A DNA stretch of 64,000 bases from Comamonas piscis (lineage in GTDB: Bacteria; Pseudomonadota; Gammaproteobacteria; Burkholderiales; Burkholderiaceae_C), in contig NZ_CP058554.1 of the NCBI RefSeq assembly GCF_014109725.1, positions 2,728,001-2,792,000 on the forward strand. Reading direction: 5' to 3'. Both the position numbers and the translations under genes were made by a program. Shown in pieces: positions 45,577 to 55,580 of the stretch; positions within the stretch are counted from its first letter, which is position 1, and each line of letters opens with the position of its first letter. Below the pieces are notes generated by a model, which saw nothing but the letters and a program-made list of their open reading frames with translations, was not told the origin of the DNA and ran no database searches.

Positions 45577-47829
45577 ATGCTTATTCGTTCTCGTTATGCG
45601 CTGCGCCCTGTGGCGGGCGCCGTGGCTCTGCTTGTTTCCGTGGCCTGCGCGCCCGCTTTGGCCCAAACCCAGGAGGACGCTGCTGCAACAGCCCCCGCCA
45701 ACGCTGCAGCGGCCCAAGCTGCGACCGAAGACAGCGTGTTGCCCACCGTCACGGTCAGCGCCAGTGCCGATGCGTCGGCGCAAGGCTTGTCCAAGGCGTT
45801 TGCAGGCGGCCAGGTGGCGCGCGGTGGCCGGGTGGGCATTCTGGGTACCGAGGACATCATGAACACGCCGTTTTCCACCACGGCCTACACCCAGGATCTG
45901 ATCCGCGACCAGCAGGCCCGCAGCGTGGGCGATGTGCTGCAAAACGATGCTTCGGTACGGGTGTCGCGTGGATTTGGGAACTTCCAGGAATCGTATTTTG
46001 TGCGCGGCTTTGTGCTGGGCTCAGACAGCATTGCCTACAACGGTTTGTATGGCCTGTTGCCGCGCCAGTATGTGTCGGCCGAACTGTTTGAGCGGGTGGA
46101 GCTGCTGCGTGGCGCCAGCGGCTTTTTGAATGGTGCCTCGCCCGCTGGTGACAGCATTGGCGGCGCCTTGAACCTGCTGCCCAAGCGCGCTTCGAACGAG
46201 CCGCTGACGCGGGTCAGCGTGGGTGGCTCCAGCGGCGCGCAGGGCTATGCAGCAGCCGACATCAGCCGCCGCTTTGGCCCGGACCAGGCGACGGGCCTGC
46301 GCCTCAATGTAGCCAAGCGCAAGGGCGACACAGCCATTGATGGCGAAAAAGTGGACTTGAGCGTGGTGTCGCTGGGTATGGACTGGCGCTCACGCGACCT
46401 GCGCCTGTCGGCCGATGTGGGCTACCAGAGCCACAAGCTGACGGCACCGCGACCCAACGTGACCTTGAACGCAGCGGTCACCCAGGTGCCCAGCGCCCCA
46501 GACAACAGCAAGAGCTTTGCCCAGCCCTGGAGCTACTCGAACGAGCGCGACAGCTTTGGCTCGGTGCGTGGCGAATACGACATCAACAGCCAGGTCACCG
46601 CCTGGGTGGCGGGCGGCGCGCGTTTTGGGCGCGAGCGCAATTCGCTGGCCAACCTGACCTTGAACAACGGCAGCACCGGCACGGGCACGCAAGCACGCTT
46701 TGACAACACCCGCGCCGACGACATCTACACCGGCGAGGTAGGCCTGCGCGGCAAGATGACGACGGGCAGCATCGGCCACAGCCTGGTGCTGGCGGCATCG
46801 ACCTTCTCGGACAAGCGCAAGAACGCCTTCTACTCGCAGCCAGCGGCCAGCGCCTTTGCCACCAACCTGTACAACCCGGTGTATGGCGTGGCACCCCCGC
46901 TGGGCACCAGCTCGAACGACCTGGACGACCCGGCACTGCAAGCGCGCATCAAGCTCTCCAGCCTGGCCTTGTCGGATACTTTGTCGATGCTTGACGAGCG
47001 CCTGCTGCTGACCGTGGGCTTGCGCCACCAGACTATTGAGACGCAAACCTTTGCCTACAACACCGGCATCGCAGCGCCCAAGGTGGACAAGAGCCGCACC
47101 AGCCCGATGGCAGCGGTAGTGTTCAAGCCGGCAGAGCGTCTATCGCTCTACGCCAACTACATCGAAGGTCTGACCCCGGGCGAGATTGCTCCCGCGCTGT
47201 CGGGCGGCCTGCTTGTCGCCAATGCCGGTGATGCGCTCGCGCCCTATGTCTCCAAACAAAAAGAGCTGGGCCTGAAGTGGGATGGCGGCGATATCGGTGC
47301 CGGCCTGGCTTGGTTCACGACCGACAAGCCGCGCGTGTTCCGCAATGCCGTCTCCGGCGTGTATGGCCCGGAGGGCACGGACCGCCACCGTGGCCTGGAG
47401 CTGAATGTGTTTGGCCAGGTGACGCGTGGCCTGCGGGTGCTGGGCGGCGTGACCTGGCTGGACGCCAAGCAACTGGCCGATGGCAACAACCCCAATGCCG
47501 GCAAGCGCGTGATTGGTGTGCCCCGCCAGCAAGGCAACCTGGGCCTGGAATGGGATGTGCCAGGCGCCAACGGCCTGACCCTGGATGCGCGCGCCGTGGC
47601 TACCGGCAGCAGCTATGCGAATGCGACGAATACCTTGCAGGTGGCAGGCTGGACCCGCTTTGACCTGGGTGCCCGCTACCTGACCGAGATCGATGGCCGC
47701 CTGGTCACCTTCCGTGCCCGGGTCGAGAATGCTGCGAACCGCAATTACTGGGCATCGGTGGGCTCCACCGGTTACCTGGTGCTGTCCAACCCGCGCACCT
47801 TCACGGTCAGCGCCAGTGTGGATTTTTAA
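45577..47829 (+). CDS. TonB-dependent siderophore receptor, first of the fec island
   Basis: A 750-residue outer-membrane receptor. It has a signal peptide (LLVSVACAPALAQ) and then directly the plug (LPTVTVSASAD, ILGTEDIMNTPFSTTAYTQD, FERVELLRGASGFLNGASPA) and a barrel ending in Phe (TVSASVDF). There is no STN signalling domain, so it should not itself control a FecR. The fecI-type gene starts 28 bases after its stop, so they may share a transcript. Ligand unknown. Confidence 0.92.
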   Translation: MLIRSRYALRPVAGAVALLVSVACAPALAQTQEDAAATAPANAAAAQAATEDSVLPTVTVSASADASAQGLSKAFAGGQVARGGRVGILGTEDIMNTPFSTTAYTQDLIRDQQARSVGDVLQNDASVRVSRGFGNFQESYFVRGFVLGSDSIAYNGLYGLLPRQYVSAELFERVELLRGASGFLNGASPAGDSIGGALNLLPKRASNEPLTRVSVGGSSGAQGYAAADISRRFGPDQATGLRLNVAKRKGDTAIDGEKVDLSVVSLGMDWRSRDLRLSADVGYQSHKLTAPRPNVTLNAAVTQVPSAPDNSKSFAQPWSYSNERDSFGSVRGEYDINSQVTAWVAGGARFGRERNSLANLTLNNGSTGTGTQARFDNTRADDIYTGEVGLRGKMTTGSIGHSLVLAASTFSDKRKNAFYSQPAASAFATNLYNPVYGVAPPLGTSSNDLDDPALQARIKLSSLALSDTLSMLDERLLLTVGLRHQTIETQTFAYNTGIAAPKVDKSRTSPMAAVVFKPAERLSLYANYIEGLTPGEIAPALSGGLLVANAGDALAPYVSKQKELGLKWDGGDIGAGLAWFTTDKPRVFRNAVSGVYGPEGTDRHRGLELNVFGQVTRGLRVLGGVTWLDAKQLADGNNPNAGKRVIGVPRQQGNLGLEWDVPGANGLTLDARAVATGSSYANATNTLQVAGWTRFDLGARYLTEIDGRLVTFRARVENAANRNYWASVGSTGYLVLSNPRTFTVSASVDF

Positions 47830-47857
47830 GCCTGAACTGCTGACCGTGGTTTGAGCC

Positions 47858-48424
47858 ATGTCCGCATCCCGTTCTCTGCCAGAGCTTGCCAGCGCGCCCG
47901 CTGCGGCGCAGCCGGATATTGCGGCACTCTACCTGAACCACCATGGTTGGCTGCAGGGCTGGCTGCGCCGCCGGATCGGCGATGCGCACCAGGCGGCTGA
48001 CCTGGCGCAGGACACCTTTGTACGGCTGCTGACCTCATCCGTTGGACGCGGCGAGGCCACAGCAGCAGCGCAGTCGGCCACTGGCTTGCGCGAGCCCCGT
48101 GCCTACCTCGCCACCGTGGCCAAGCATGTGCTGGTCAACCACCTGCGCCGCCAATCGCTGGAGCAGGCCTACCTGCAGGCGCTGGCGGTGTTGCCGGAGC
48201 CCGAAGCCTTGTCGCCCGAGCGGCAGCTGATGGTGCTGCAGGCCCTGCAGGAGATTGATGCCATGCTGGATGCGCTGCCACCCACGGTGCGGGCGGTGTT
48301 TATCCTCTCGCAGATCGACGGCCTGACTTACGCGGAGATTGCTGATTCACTGGGCGTGGGCCTGCGCTCGGTCAAACGCTATATGGCGCAGGCCATGGCC
48401 GAATGCATTTTGCTGGCGGACTGA
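47858..48424 (+). CDS. fecI: ECF sigma factor, FecI type
   Basis: A 188-residue extracytoplasmic-function sigma factor. Region 2 is in RIGDAHQAADLAQDTFVRLL and region 4 is in AVFILSQIDGLTYAEIADSL. It partners with the FecR-like protein just downstream (one base between stop and GTG). It presumably activates the STN-type receptor gene that follows. Confidence 0.92.
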   Translation: MSASRSLPELASAPAAAQPDIAALYLNHHGWLQGWLRRRIGDAHQAADLAQDTFVRLLTSSVGRGEATAAAQSATGLREPRAYLATVAKHVLVNHLRRQSLEQAYLQALAVLPEPEALSPERQLMVLQALQEIDAMLDALPPTVRAVFILSQIDGLTYAEIADSLGVGLRSVKRYMAQAMAECILLAD

Positions 48425-48425
48425 G

Positions 48426-49418
48426 GTGCCAGAGGTGACCGCCTGGAGCCAGGGGCCAGCGCCCATCATCACCCGCGAAGTAGCGATGCAGGCCGCCGAA
48501 TGGTTTGTGCGCCTGCAAGAGGAGGCAGGCAGCGCTGAGGCCCAAGCCGACCTGGCGCTTTGGCGAGCGCAGTCGCCGGCGCATGAGCGGGCCTGGCAAC
48601 GGGCGATGGCCGTCAGCCTGCAGGCGGGGTCCATCCCTGCGTCCGTCGGATCCCCTGCCTTGGCCCGGCCACAGCGCCGGCTGACACGGCGCGAGAGCGT
48701 GCGGGCGCTGGCGCTGCTGATCACCGCCGCCCCTGCGGTCTGGCTGGCCTGGCGCATGGCCCCCGTACAGCAGTGGACGGCCAGCCACAGCACTGCAACC
48801 GGCGAACGGCGCAGCTGGACCCTGGCCGATGGCAGCCGCCTGGTGCTGGATACCGCCAGCGCGGCCGATGTGCAGTTTGATGCGCAGCAGCGCCGCATCC
48901 ATCTGCGCGCGGGAGCCATTTACGTAGAGACGGCGCCCGATCCGCAGACCAGTGCCAGGCCCTTTATCGTTACCACCGAGCAGGGCGAAGTACGCGCACT
49001 GGGCACACGCTTTAGCCTGCGCTGTGGCGATGGCTATACCGATGTGGCCGTGCAGCAAGATGCGGTGGAGGTGCGCGTACGCGGCGATGCTGAACCCCTG
49101 CGCTTGCAGGCCGGCCAGCAGCTGCGCTTTGGCGGCAGCGAAGCGGGGCCGGCGCAAGCGGCAGCGCCCGCATCAAGCCAGTGGGTGCAAGGCGTGCTGG
49201 CGGCTGACAACATGCGGCTGGATGCCTTTTTGGCCGAGTTAAGCCGCTACCGCAAAGGCTGGTTGCGTTGCGACCCGCAGGTGGCGGCGCTGCGCATCTC
49301 GGGCGCGTTCCAACTGGCGGATACCGATGCGGTGCTGGCCAATCTGGCCCAGCTGCTGCCAGTGCAGATCAGCGCCCGAACCCCGTACTGGATAACGGTG
49401 CTGCCCCTGCCGCACTGA
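48426..49418 (+). CDS. fecR: FecR family anti-sigma/sigma regulator
   Basis: About 330 residues. The N-terminal cytosolic domain (AMQAAEWFVRLQEEAGSAEA) matches FecR anti-sigma domains, a single membrane segment follows (VRALALLITAAPAVWLAWRM), and the periplasmic FecR domain has GERRSWTLADGSRLVLDTAS and PFIVTTEQGEVRALGTRFSL. I chose GTG at 48426 directly after fecI; ATG at 48486 is an alternative. It relays the receptor signal to FecI. Confidence 0.9.
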   Translation: MPEVTAWSQGPAPIITREVAMQAAEWFVRLQEEAGSAEAQADLALWRAQSPAHERAWQRAMAVSLQAGSIPASVGSPALARPQRRLTRRESVRALALLITAAPAVWLAWRMAPVQQWTASHSTATGERRSWTLADGSRLVLDTASAADVQFDAQQRRIHLRAGAIYVETAPDPQTSARPFIVTTEQGEVRALGTRFSLRCGDGYTDVAVQQDAVEVRVRGDAEPLRLQAGQQLRFGGSEAGPAQAAAPASSQWVQGVLAADNMRLDAFLAELSRYRKGWLRCDPQVAALRISGAFQLADTDAVLANLAQLLPVQISARTPYWITVLPLPH

Positions 49419-49534
49419 GCTTTACACAGCACTTTATAAAAATTTTTCCGTGATGTTGGCCCCTTTGGGCGCGGTCGGCTGTCTTGCATAGGGATAGCGA
49501 ACTTATGTGTACCGACCCAACTGCAGGAACCCTT

Positions 49535-52060
49535 ATGCCAACCCTTTCTTATCGTCCTCATGCCGCCCCAGCGGCTGCGCAGCCGATGCCATCTACGCTG
49601 GCCCGCGCAGTACAGGCCGCCATCCTAACCATGGGCGTCGGTGCCATGCTGGGGCTGGCCCTGCCGGCCCATGCCCAAACGGCCGAGCAGGCCGCTGCAC
49701 AAGCGGGCGCGGCGCCATCCCTGCAGGTTCCGGCCGGGCCGCTGCCTGCGGCGCTGGTCGCTTTTGCATCACAGACCGGCGTCAGCGTCAGCGGTACGCC
49801 CGAGCTCGTCAGCGCCGCGCAATCGCCCGGCGTGCGCGGCGCTTTGCCGGTGGCCCAGGCGCTGCAGCTGCTGCTGGCTGGCACGGGGCTGGAGGCGGTG
49901 CCTGCCGGCGACCGCTCCTATGTGCTGCGCAAGCGCGCGGAGGCCGCCCCGGCACCTGTAGCAGGTGAGATGCTGCTGGCGCCGGTGGTAGTGCAGGCCC
50001 AGGCTGACCGGGTGGCGGCCTCGGAGCATTCGGGCTCTTACACGGCGGGCGAATCCAGTACCGCGACGCGCATGGGCTTGTCCTTGCGGGAGACGCCGCA
50101 GTCGGTGACGGTCATCACACGTCAGCAAATGGACGATCAGGGCTTGAGCAACCTGCCCGAGATTTTGGACAAGGTGACCGGCATCATCGTGGGCCGCAAT
50201 GACAGCGAGCGTGCCACTTTCTATTCGCGCGGTTTTACGGTCGAGAACTTCCAGTTCGACGGCATGCCCAACACGATGGATTCGGCCAGCCAGTACACCA
50301 CGTCGTTGGCGGACAGCGCGATCTATGACCGGGTGGAGGTGGTCAAAGGCGCCACCGGTTTGCTCACGGGCGCGGGCAACCCGGGCGCCGTCGTCAACCT
50401 GGTGCGCAAGCGGCCGACCAAGGAGTTCCAGGCATCGCTGGAAGGCGGCTTTGGATCTTGGAGCAAGCAGCGCGGTGTGGCCGATGTATCGGGCCCCTTG
50501 AACGCCGATGGCAGCCTGCGTGCCCGCATGGTGGCCGCCGCGCAGAATGCTGATTCGCATGTGAACTACTACAGCCGCGACACCCGCAACCTCTACGGAA
50601 TCATCGAGGCTGATTTGGCACCGCGCACCACCGCAGCGCTGGGCATTGACTATATGCAGACCCGAGCCGATGGTGCCAGCTATGGCCATCTGCCGCTGTT
50701 CTTCTCGGATGGCAGGCAGACGCATTTTCCGACCTCGCTCAACCCTGCTACCCGCTGGTCGTACTGGAACAATGACAGCACCAACCTGTTTGCCGACCTG
50801 AAGCATGTGTTTGACAACGGCTGGAAGCTGGAGCTGGCCGGCAGCCATCTGCGCCAGAGCCGCGATGTGCAGGTGGGTGTGGCGGCGTATGGAGAGCTCG
50901 ATCCGCTGACGGGGCAGGGCATCAACCGGCTCTCGGTCAAAATCCCTACCAACGCGACCACCGACTCGCTCAACGCCGTGCTGTCGGGCCCGTTCGAGCT
51001 GCTGGGCCGCAGCCATGAGCTGACCTTGGGGGCGGGGTGGTCGCGCGGGCGCCGTGGTGCGCCGGGCTACACCTCCAGCTTCGACCCCGTGGACAATTAC
51101 TTTGACTGGCAAGGCAATGCACCGGTGCCGCAGTTCGATCGCATCAGCGACCGCGAGACGCGCATCACCGAGAAGGGCGCTTTTGGCGCGGTGCGCTTGC
51201 GGCCTACCGATGCGCTGTCGGTCATCCTGGGTGCTCGGGTCAGCTGGTACCACTTGGTCGATGGCGACACCGATCTGCAAACCGGCGCCTACACGCTGAA
51301 CGACAAGCTGAAGGTGACCCACAAGCTGATTCCCTACGCCGGTGTGGTGTATGACTTCAGCAAGCAGTGGTCGGCCTATGCCAGCTATACCGATATCTTC
51401 AACCCGCAGACCTATTACAAAGATGCGGGCAGTGCCGCCCTGCCGCCGCTGACGGGCAAAAGCCAGGAAATCGGCATCAAGGGCGCGCTGTTGGATGGCA
51501 AGCTCAACACCTCGATAGCGTTGTTCCACACCCAGCAAAACAACGCGGCGCAGTATGTGGATTCCAACCCCGCCACTGGTGAAGAGATCTATATCGCCGC
51601 CAAGGGCGTGAAAAGCAAGGGTGTGGAGATGGAGGTGTCCGGCCAGGTGACCCCTGCCTGGAACCTGTATGCCGGCTACACCTACCGTGAGTCCACCCTG
51701 GGCTACCAGCCCGATGTAATTCTGAGCGCGGTCAACACCAACCAGCCCAAGCACTTGGTCAAGCTCAGCACTAGCTACCGTCTGCCCGGGCAGTGGAGCC
51801 CCGTGACCGTGGGCGGATCACTGAGCTGGCAGAGCGAAACCTACTACCAGCAAGCGGGCGACACGCAGTGGCGCGCCACCCAGCCTGCCTACACCTTGTT
51901 GGGCCTGATGGCCCGCTGGGATGTGGATTCGCACCTGTCCGTCGCACTGAACCTGAGCAATGTGCTGAACAAGACCTATATGCCTGGCTTGGGCTCGTAT
52001 GGCACGGGCGTGTATGGGGATCCGCGTAGCTATTACCTCTCTGCACGCTACAAGTTCTAA
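49535..52060 (+). CDS. TonB siderophore receptor with STN signalling domain (FecA/FpvA type)
   Basis: An 841-residue transducer receptor. After the signal peptide (VGAMLGLALPAHAQ) comes a STN domain of about 75 residues (LQVPAGPLPAALVAFASQTG, AQALQLLLAGTGLEAVPAGD), then the plug (SLRETPQSVTVITRQQMDDQ, DRVEVVKGATGLLTGAGNPG) and a barrel ending in YYLSARYKF. The STN domain contacts FecR across the periplasm. The ATG at 49535 follows AGGAA; one at 49505 is possible. Its ligand is unknown. Confidence 0.93.
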   Translation: MPTLSYRPHAAPAAAQPMPSTLARAVQAAILTMGVGAMLGLALPAHAQTAEQAAAQAGAAPSLQVPAGPLPAALVAFASQTGVSVSGTPELVSAAQSPGVRGALPVAQALQLLLAGTGLEAVPAGDRSYVLRKRAEAAPAPVAGEMLLAPVVVQAQADRVAASEHSGSYTAGESSTATRMGLSLRETPQSVTVITRQQMDDQGLSNLPEILDKVTGIIVGRNDSERATFYSRGFTVENFQFDGMPNTMDSASQYTTSLADSAIYDRVEVVKGATGLLTGAGNPGAVVNLVRKRPTKEFQASLEGGFGSWSKQRGVADVSGPLNADGSLRARMVAAAQNADSHVNYYSRDTRNLYGIIEADLAPRTTAALGIDYMQTRADGASYGHLPLFFSDGRQTHFPTSLNPATRWSYWNNDSTNLFADLKHVFDNGWKLELAGSHLRQSRDVQVGVAAYGELDPLTGQGINRLSVKIPTNATTDSLNAVLSGPFELLGRSHELTLGAGWSRGRRGAPGYTSSFDPVDNYFDWQGNAPVPQFDRISDRETRITEKGAFGAVRLRPTDALSVILGARVSWYHLVDGDTDLQTGAYTLNDKLKVTHKLIPYAGVVYDFSKQWSAYASYTDIFNPQTYYKDAGSAALPPLTGKSQEIGIKGALLDGKLNTSIALFHTQQNNAAQYVDSNPATGEEIYIAAKGVKSKGVEMEVSGQVTPAWNLYAGYTYRESTLGYQPDVILSAVNTNQPKHLVKLSTSYRLPGQWSPVTVGGSLSWQSETYYQQAGDTQWRATQPAYTLLGLMARWDVDSHLSVALNLSNVLNKTYMPGLGSYGTGVYGDPRSYYLSARYKF

Positions 52061-52138
52061 ACCTTGTGGGCATGAAGGAGGGCAGGGCTCAACAGGCCCT
52101 GCCTGCGCGCGGTTGAAAAGCGCGCATTTTGATGGGAA

Positions 52139-52153
52139 TGAGAATTCTTCTCA
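52139..52153 (+). promoter_or_regulatory. Fur-like palindrome in front of a receptor remnant
   Basis: TGAGAA-TTC-TTCTCA is a perfect 6-3-6 palindrome, within AATGAGAATTCTTCTCAG. It resembles a Fur operator and sits about 40 bases before a receptor fragment. Confidence 0.6.
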
Positions 52154-52177
52154 GTGCAGCGCATCCGCGCTTTGCCA

Positions 52178-52373
52178 TTGCAGCGTGCAGCCCGCCTTCT
52201 GGGTGCTGGACCTGATGGCGCGCTACCAGGTCAACCAAAAGCTCAGCGTCAACTTGAACATCCGCAACGCGCTGGACAGTAGCTACTTTGCCGGCATGCG
52301 CGATTTTGGTCGGGTGCAGTACACCTGGGGCGCGCCTCGCAGTGTGACGGCGAGTGTGCGTTACGACTTCTGA
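52178..52373 (+). pseudogene. C-terminal fragment of a TonB-dependent receptor
   Basis: About 60 residues in frame (VLDLMARYQVNQKLSVNLN, then NALDSSYFAGMRDFG, ending ASVRYDF) match the last strands of a TonB-dependent siderophore receptor, including the terminal Phe. There is no signal peptide, plug or start codon in front. Only the C-terminus of a gene of about 2.3 kb survives, placed right after a Fur-like site. A deletion that joined promoter and 3' end explains this best. Confidence 0.8.
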
Positions 52374-52941
52374 GCGGCGTTTTTATAGGCGCCAAGCGGG
52401 GCGTCGGGGCTTGGCCCAAAGCCAAGCCCTGGTTTGCCGCTAGCAATATGGGGGCACCTGTTTAAAGAGGCGATAGCATCGATCGCTGGTGATTACTGCA
52501 TTGCTGGGTATTGGGTTCGGCCTGGGTAAGGTTATCGATCTTCGATGGCCACTTTGTCAATGCTGTCATATATCGAAAATTATAAGTAACCGAGTTTTTT
52601 GTATGCCATGAATGATCGAATTTACGCTTGTGAAGAATGGCTGCGGTGTTGAAGCCTGTGCTGAAATTTTAGTGTTTGATTTTAAAGAAAAATTCTTCTA
52701 ATGGAGGCTGTGTGAAAAGTTCAGGCATATTATATTTATAGAAGTTTTTTCTAAAACTATTAAATAATATATTGCTGTGAACAATGTCAGTTTATAGTTT
52801 GGATGATTGATGATTTGGTGGTATTTCAATTCTCTACAAATCACGCGCGTTGGATGAAGGTGTATAGCCTATTATTAAAATGCCGTTGATGATAGGCATC
52901 AAGGGTATTTATTAATGTCTTGGTTATACAGGAGAAAATGT
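52374..52941. other. AT-rich intergenic stretch
   Basis: About 570 bases with no convincing gene. From about 52,540 to 52,920 it is strongly AT-rich, with many T and A runs, unlike the GC-rich surroundings. It holds the promoter of the secreted protein gene that follows. It may bind a nucleoid protein or be imported DNA. Confidence 0.6.
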
Positions 52942-53547
52942 ATGTTTATCCGTTCCATCACTACGACCGCGATTATGTTGGCAGGCAGTGCTGCCCATGC
53001 ACAAGCGGGCAACCCCATCGCAGACCCGCCCTCGCGCAATACCTTGAATGCACGCAGCCACTTTGGCTCAGCCGAACCCAGCCCACATGCGCAGCAGCCC
53101 GATGCATCCCTCCAACGCAGTGCGGCGGAAGAACGCTCCCAGGCTGGGCGCGGGTTTTCTCAGCGCCCCGAAGAGGCATTCCCGCAGTTCAGCGCTTCGT
53201 TACCCCCGTTGGGCTTGTACCGCGAGGCTGATATCGATCCAGCCGTGACCCGCTATTACGACCCTGCCTCGGACGTCCCAGCCCATGTCGCGCCTCCCAT
53301 CTTTTATCCGCAAACGCAGTCCTATACGGAGCCTGACCAGCACAGGGATCCACCGTTCGGTGCCATCACGTACAAGGAATTGCCTGCCAAGGCGGATCCA
53401 TTCAGTCCTGGTTATGCCGCTAGCCCGTCATTGACTACGCCTTTCCCAGGAGATCACCGTGCCTGGTCATGCATCGCCATCAACGGACGGGAATGCGCAC
53501 CCAGCTTGCACCAAGCCGCTTTTGCGTTTGGTCCTGCCCGGGTATAA
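52942..53547 (+). CDS. Secreted Pro-rich protein of unknown function
   Basis: About 201 residues with a signal peptide (MFIRSITTTAIMLAGSAAHA). The mature part is polar and rich in Pro, Ser, Gln and Tyr (DPPSRNTLNARSHFGSAEPS, HVAPPIFYPQTQSYTEPDQH) with few hydrophobic stretches, so it is probably unstructured. Two cysteines near the C-terminus (AWSCIAINGRECAPS) could form a disulfide. I do not recognise the family. GGAGAAAATG gives a ribosome site for the ATG at 52942. Confidence 0.65.
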   Translation: MFIRSITTTAIMLAGSAAHAQAGNPIADPPSRNTLNARSHFGSAEPSPHAQQPDASLQRSAAEERSQAGRGFSQRPEEAFPQFSASLPPLGLYREADIDPAVTRYYDPASDVPAHVAPPIFYPQTQSYTEPDQHRDPPFGAITYKELPAKADPFSPGYAASPSLTTPFPGDHRAWSCIAINGRECAPSLHQAAFAFGPARV

Positions 53548-53836
53548 CGGGGATCTGCATCTTGTAGCGCTTGTCTGATAGCGCAAGCCGCTGTGGCCAT
53601 CTCAGAATGGGATGGCCTTTTGCCGTAAGCTGTGTGCCGCTTGGGCTATTGTCTCTGTCGATCTAGCCGCAAGAGGCTTAGTCAGACCCAGGCCTCTGAC
53701 CATTTATAACTTTTTGTTTAACAAATACTGAGCAGCGCTTGAAATCTTTGCGCCGCAGATGGTGTCTATTAGAGGTTACCGAGGCAGGCCCGCAGGCCTG
53801 CCTTCTCTGCATCTACCCACTTCAGGAGCGATACCC

Positions 53837-54817
53837 ATGCTGATACGCACCCACAACGCTGGCTTTGACCACGGCAGCAGCAGCGACATCACACCGCAGC
53901 ACCTGTACATGAGCCGGCGCGAGTTGCTCAAACTCGGGGCGGCAGGCGGCTCGGCATTGGCCGTTGGCGGTGCCTGGGCGCAAGCGGCCAAGTCCGATGG
54001 CACGCAGCCGATGAGCACGGTCCGCTCCACAGTACCAGGCGCCATATCGATGGAGACGCCCACCTCGTTCCAGGATGCCAGCACCTACAACAACTACTAC
54101 GAGTTCGGCCTGGATAAAAGCGACCCCGCCCGCTACGCCCACACTTTGCAGACGCGCCCCTGGACGGTGAAGGTGGAAGGTTTGGTCAACAAGCCCAAGA
54201 CCTTTGATATTGAAGAGCTGCTCAAGCTCAGCGCCCAGGAAGAGCGCATTTACCGGCTGCGTTGTGTCGAGGGCTGGTCGATGGTGATTCCCTGGGTGGG
54301 CTATTCGCTGTCCAAGCTGCTGGCCCAGGTGGAGCCCCAAGGCAGTGCCAAGTATGTGGAGTTTGTCACCTTGGCAGACAGCAAGACCATGCCTGGCCTG
54401 CGTAGCGGTGTGCTGGACTGGCCCTACACCGAAGGCTTGCGCATGGACGAGGCCATGCACCCGCTGAGTTTGCTCACTTTTGGCATGTACGGCAAAACCT
54501 TGACCCCGCAAAATGGCGCGCCGGTACGCTTGGTGCTGCCATGGAAGTACGGCTTCAAAAGCGCCAAGAGCATCGTGACCATCCGCGTGGTCGAGAAGCA
54601 GCCTGGCACCGCCTGGAACAAGGCGGCGCGCAATGAGTACGGCTTTTACTCCAATGTGAATCCCGATGTGCCGCATCCCCGCTGGAGCCAGGCAACCGAG
54701 CGGCGCATTGGCGAAGGTGGCCTGTTTGCCAAGCGCCACAAGACCCTGCTCTTCAATGGCTACGAGGCGCAAGTGGGACAGTTGTACGCTGGCATGGATC
54801 TGCGCAAAGACTACTGA
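53837..54817 (+). CDS. msrP: Periplasmic methionine sulfoxide reductase, Mo subunit
   Basis: The molybdopterin subunit (former YedY) that repairs oxidised Met in periplasmic proteins. The 326 residues have a Tat signal ([20 protein letters not shown]), the Mo-binding Cys in [18 protein letters not shown], and the conserved [18 protein letters not shown]. The start is at 53837. A 9-base inverted repeat (53782-53803) lies in the leader. It is paired with msrQ ten bases downstream. Confidence 0.95.
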   Translation: MLIRTHNAGFDHGSSSDITPQHLYMSRRELLKLGAAGGSALAVGGAWAQAAKSDGTQPMSTVRSTVPGAISMETPTSFQDASTYNNYYEFGLDKSDPARYAHTLQTRPWTVKVEGLVNKPKTFDIEELLKLSAQEERIYRLRCVEGWSMVIPWVGYSLSKLLAQVEPQGSAKYVEFVTLADSKTMPGLRSGVLDWPYTEGLRMDEAMHPLSLLTFGMYGKTLTPQNGAPVRLVLPWKYGFKSAKSIVTIRVVEKQPGTAWNKAARNEYGFYSNVNPDVPHPRWSQATERRIGEGGLFAKRHKTLLFNGYEAQVGQLYAGMDLRKDY

Positions 54818-54826
54818 TACCTGCCC

Positions 54827-55465
54827 ATGCCCAACACCTCGCGTTTCTCGGCCAAGTCCGTACAGCGGCTGCTGCTGCATCTGCTGTGCCTGGTACCCGC
54901 CGCCTGGCTTTTTTACCTCGCGGCAACCAATGGGCTAGGGGCCAATCCCGCAGAGGCATTGCTGCGCTCGCTGGGGGATTGGGCCATCCGCTTTATCTGC
55001 ATTGCGCTGGCCGTTACGCCGTTGCGGCAGTGGCTGCGCTGGAACTGGCTGGCTGCCTATCGCCGCATGTTTGGCTTGTATGCCTTCTTCTATGCCAGTC
55101 TGCACTGGTTGGCCTACGTCGTCTTTGACATGGGGCTGGACTGGCCTTCGATCGTGGACGATCTGATCAAGCGTCCTTTTATCTTGGTGGGAACACTGGC
55201 CTGGCTGATCCTGCTCACGCTGGCCATCACGTCCATCCCCAAGCTGATCCGGCGCATGGGCGGCAAGCGCTGGCAAATGTTGCACCGTGCCGTGTATGGC
55301 GCAGCCGCGCTGGCGGTGCTGCACTTCTGGTGGATGCGCTCAGGCAAGAACAACTTTGCCGAAGTCTGGCTGTATGGGCTGATCCTGGCCGCTTTGCTGG
55401 CGGCGCGATGGGTTTTTCAAAAGCGCAAGCAGATGCAGGCGGCGGCCAAGGCGGCCCGGGCCTGA
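54827..55465 (+). CDS. msrQ: Haem-binding membrane subunit MsrQ
   Basis: The haem b membrane partner that delivers electrons to MsrP. The 212 residues have about six membrane helices, including ATNGLGANPAEALLRSLGDW and YASLHWLAYVVFDMGLDW with candidate haem histidines, and LHRAVYGAAALAVLHFWWM. It is in the same direction as msrP, ten bases apart. Confidence 0.94.
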   Translation: MPNTSRFSAKSVQRLLLHLLCLVPAAWLFYLAATNGLGANPAEALLRSLGDWAIRFICIALAVTPLRQWLRWNWLAAYRRMFGLYAFFYASLHWLAYVVFDMGLDWPSIVDDLIKRPFILVGTLAWLILLTLAITSIPKLIRRMGGKRWQMLHRAVYGAAALAVLHFWWMRSGKNNFAEVWLYGLILAALLAARWVFQKRKQMQAAAKAARA

Positions 55466-55580
55466 CCAGCGGCTAGCCGCTTATCACCTTGTTCGCAGCG
55501 GCTGCTTGTAGGCTCGATGGCCTAGCTTGCAGCCGGCTGCCGATGCCAGCAGAGCATTGCCCGTACCGCACAATCACAGC

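Noticed and set aside
49769..51754. Leftward frame of about 660 codons opposite the STN receptor
   Set aside because: Shadow frame; no recognisable domain and the sense gene is complete.
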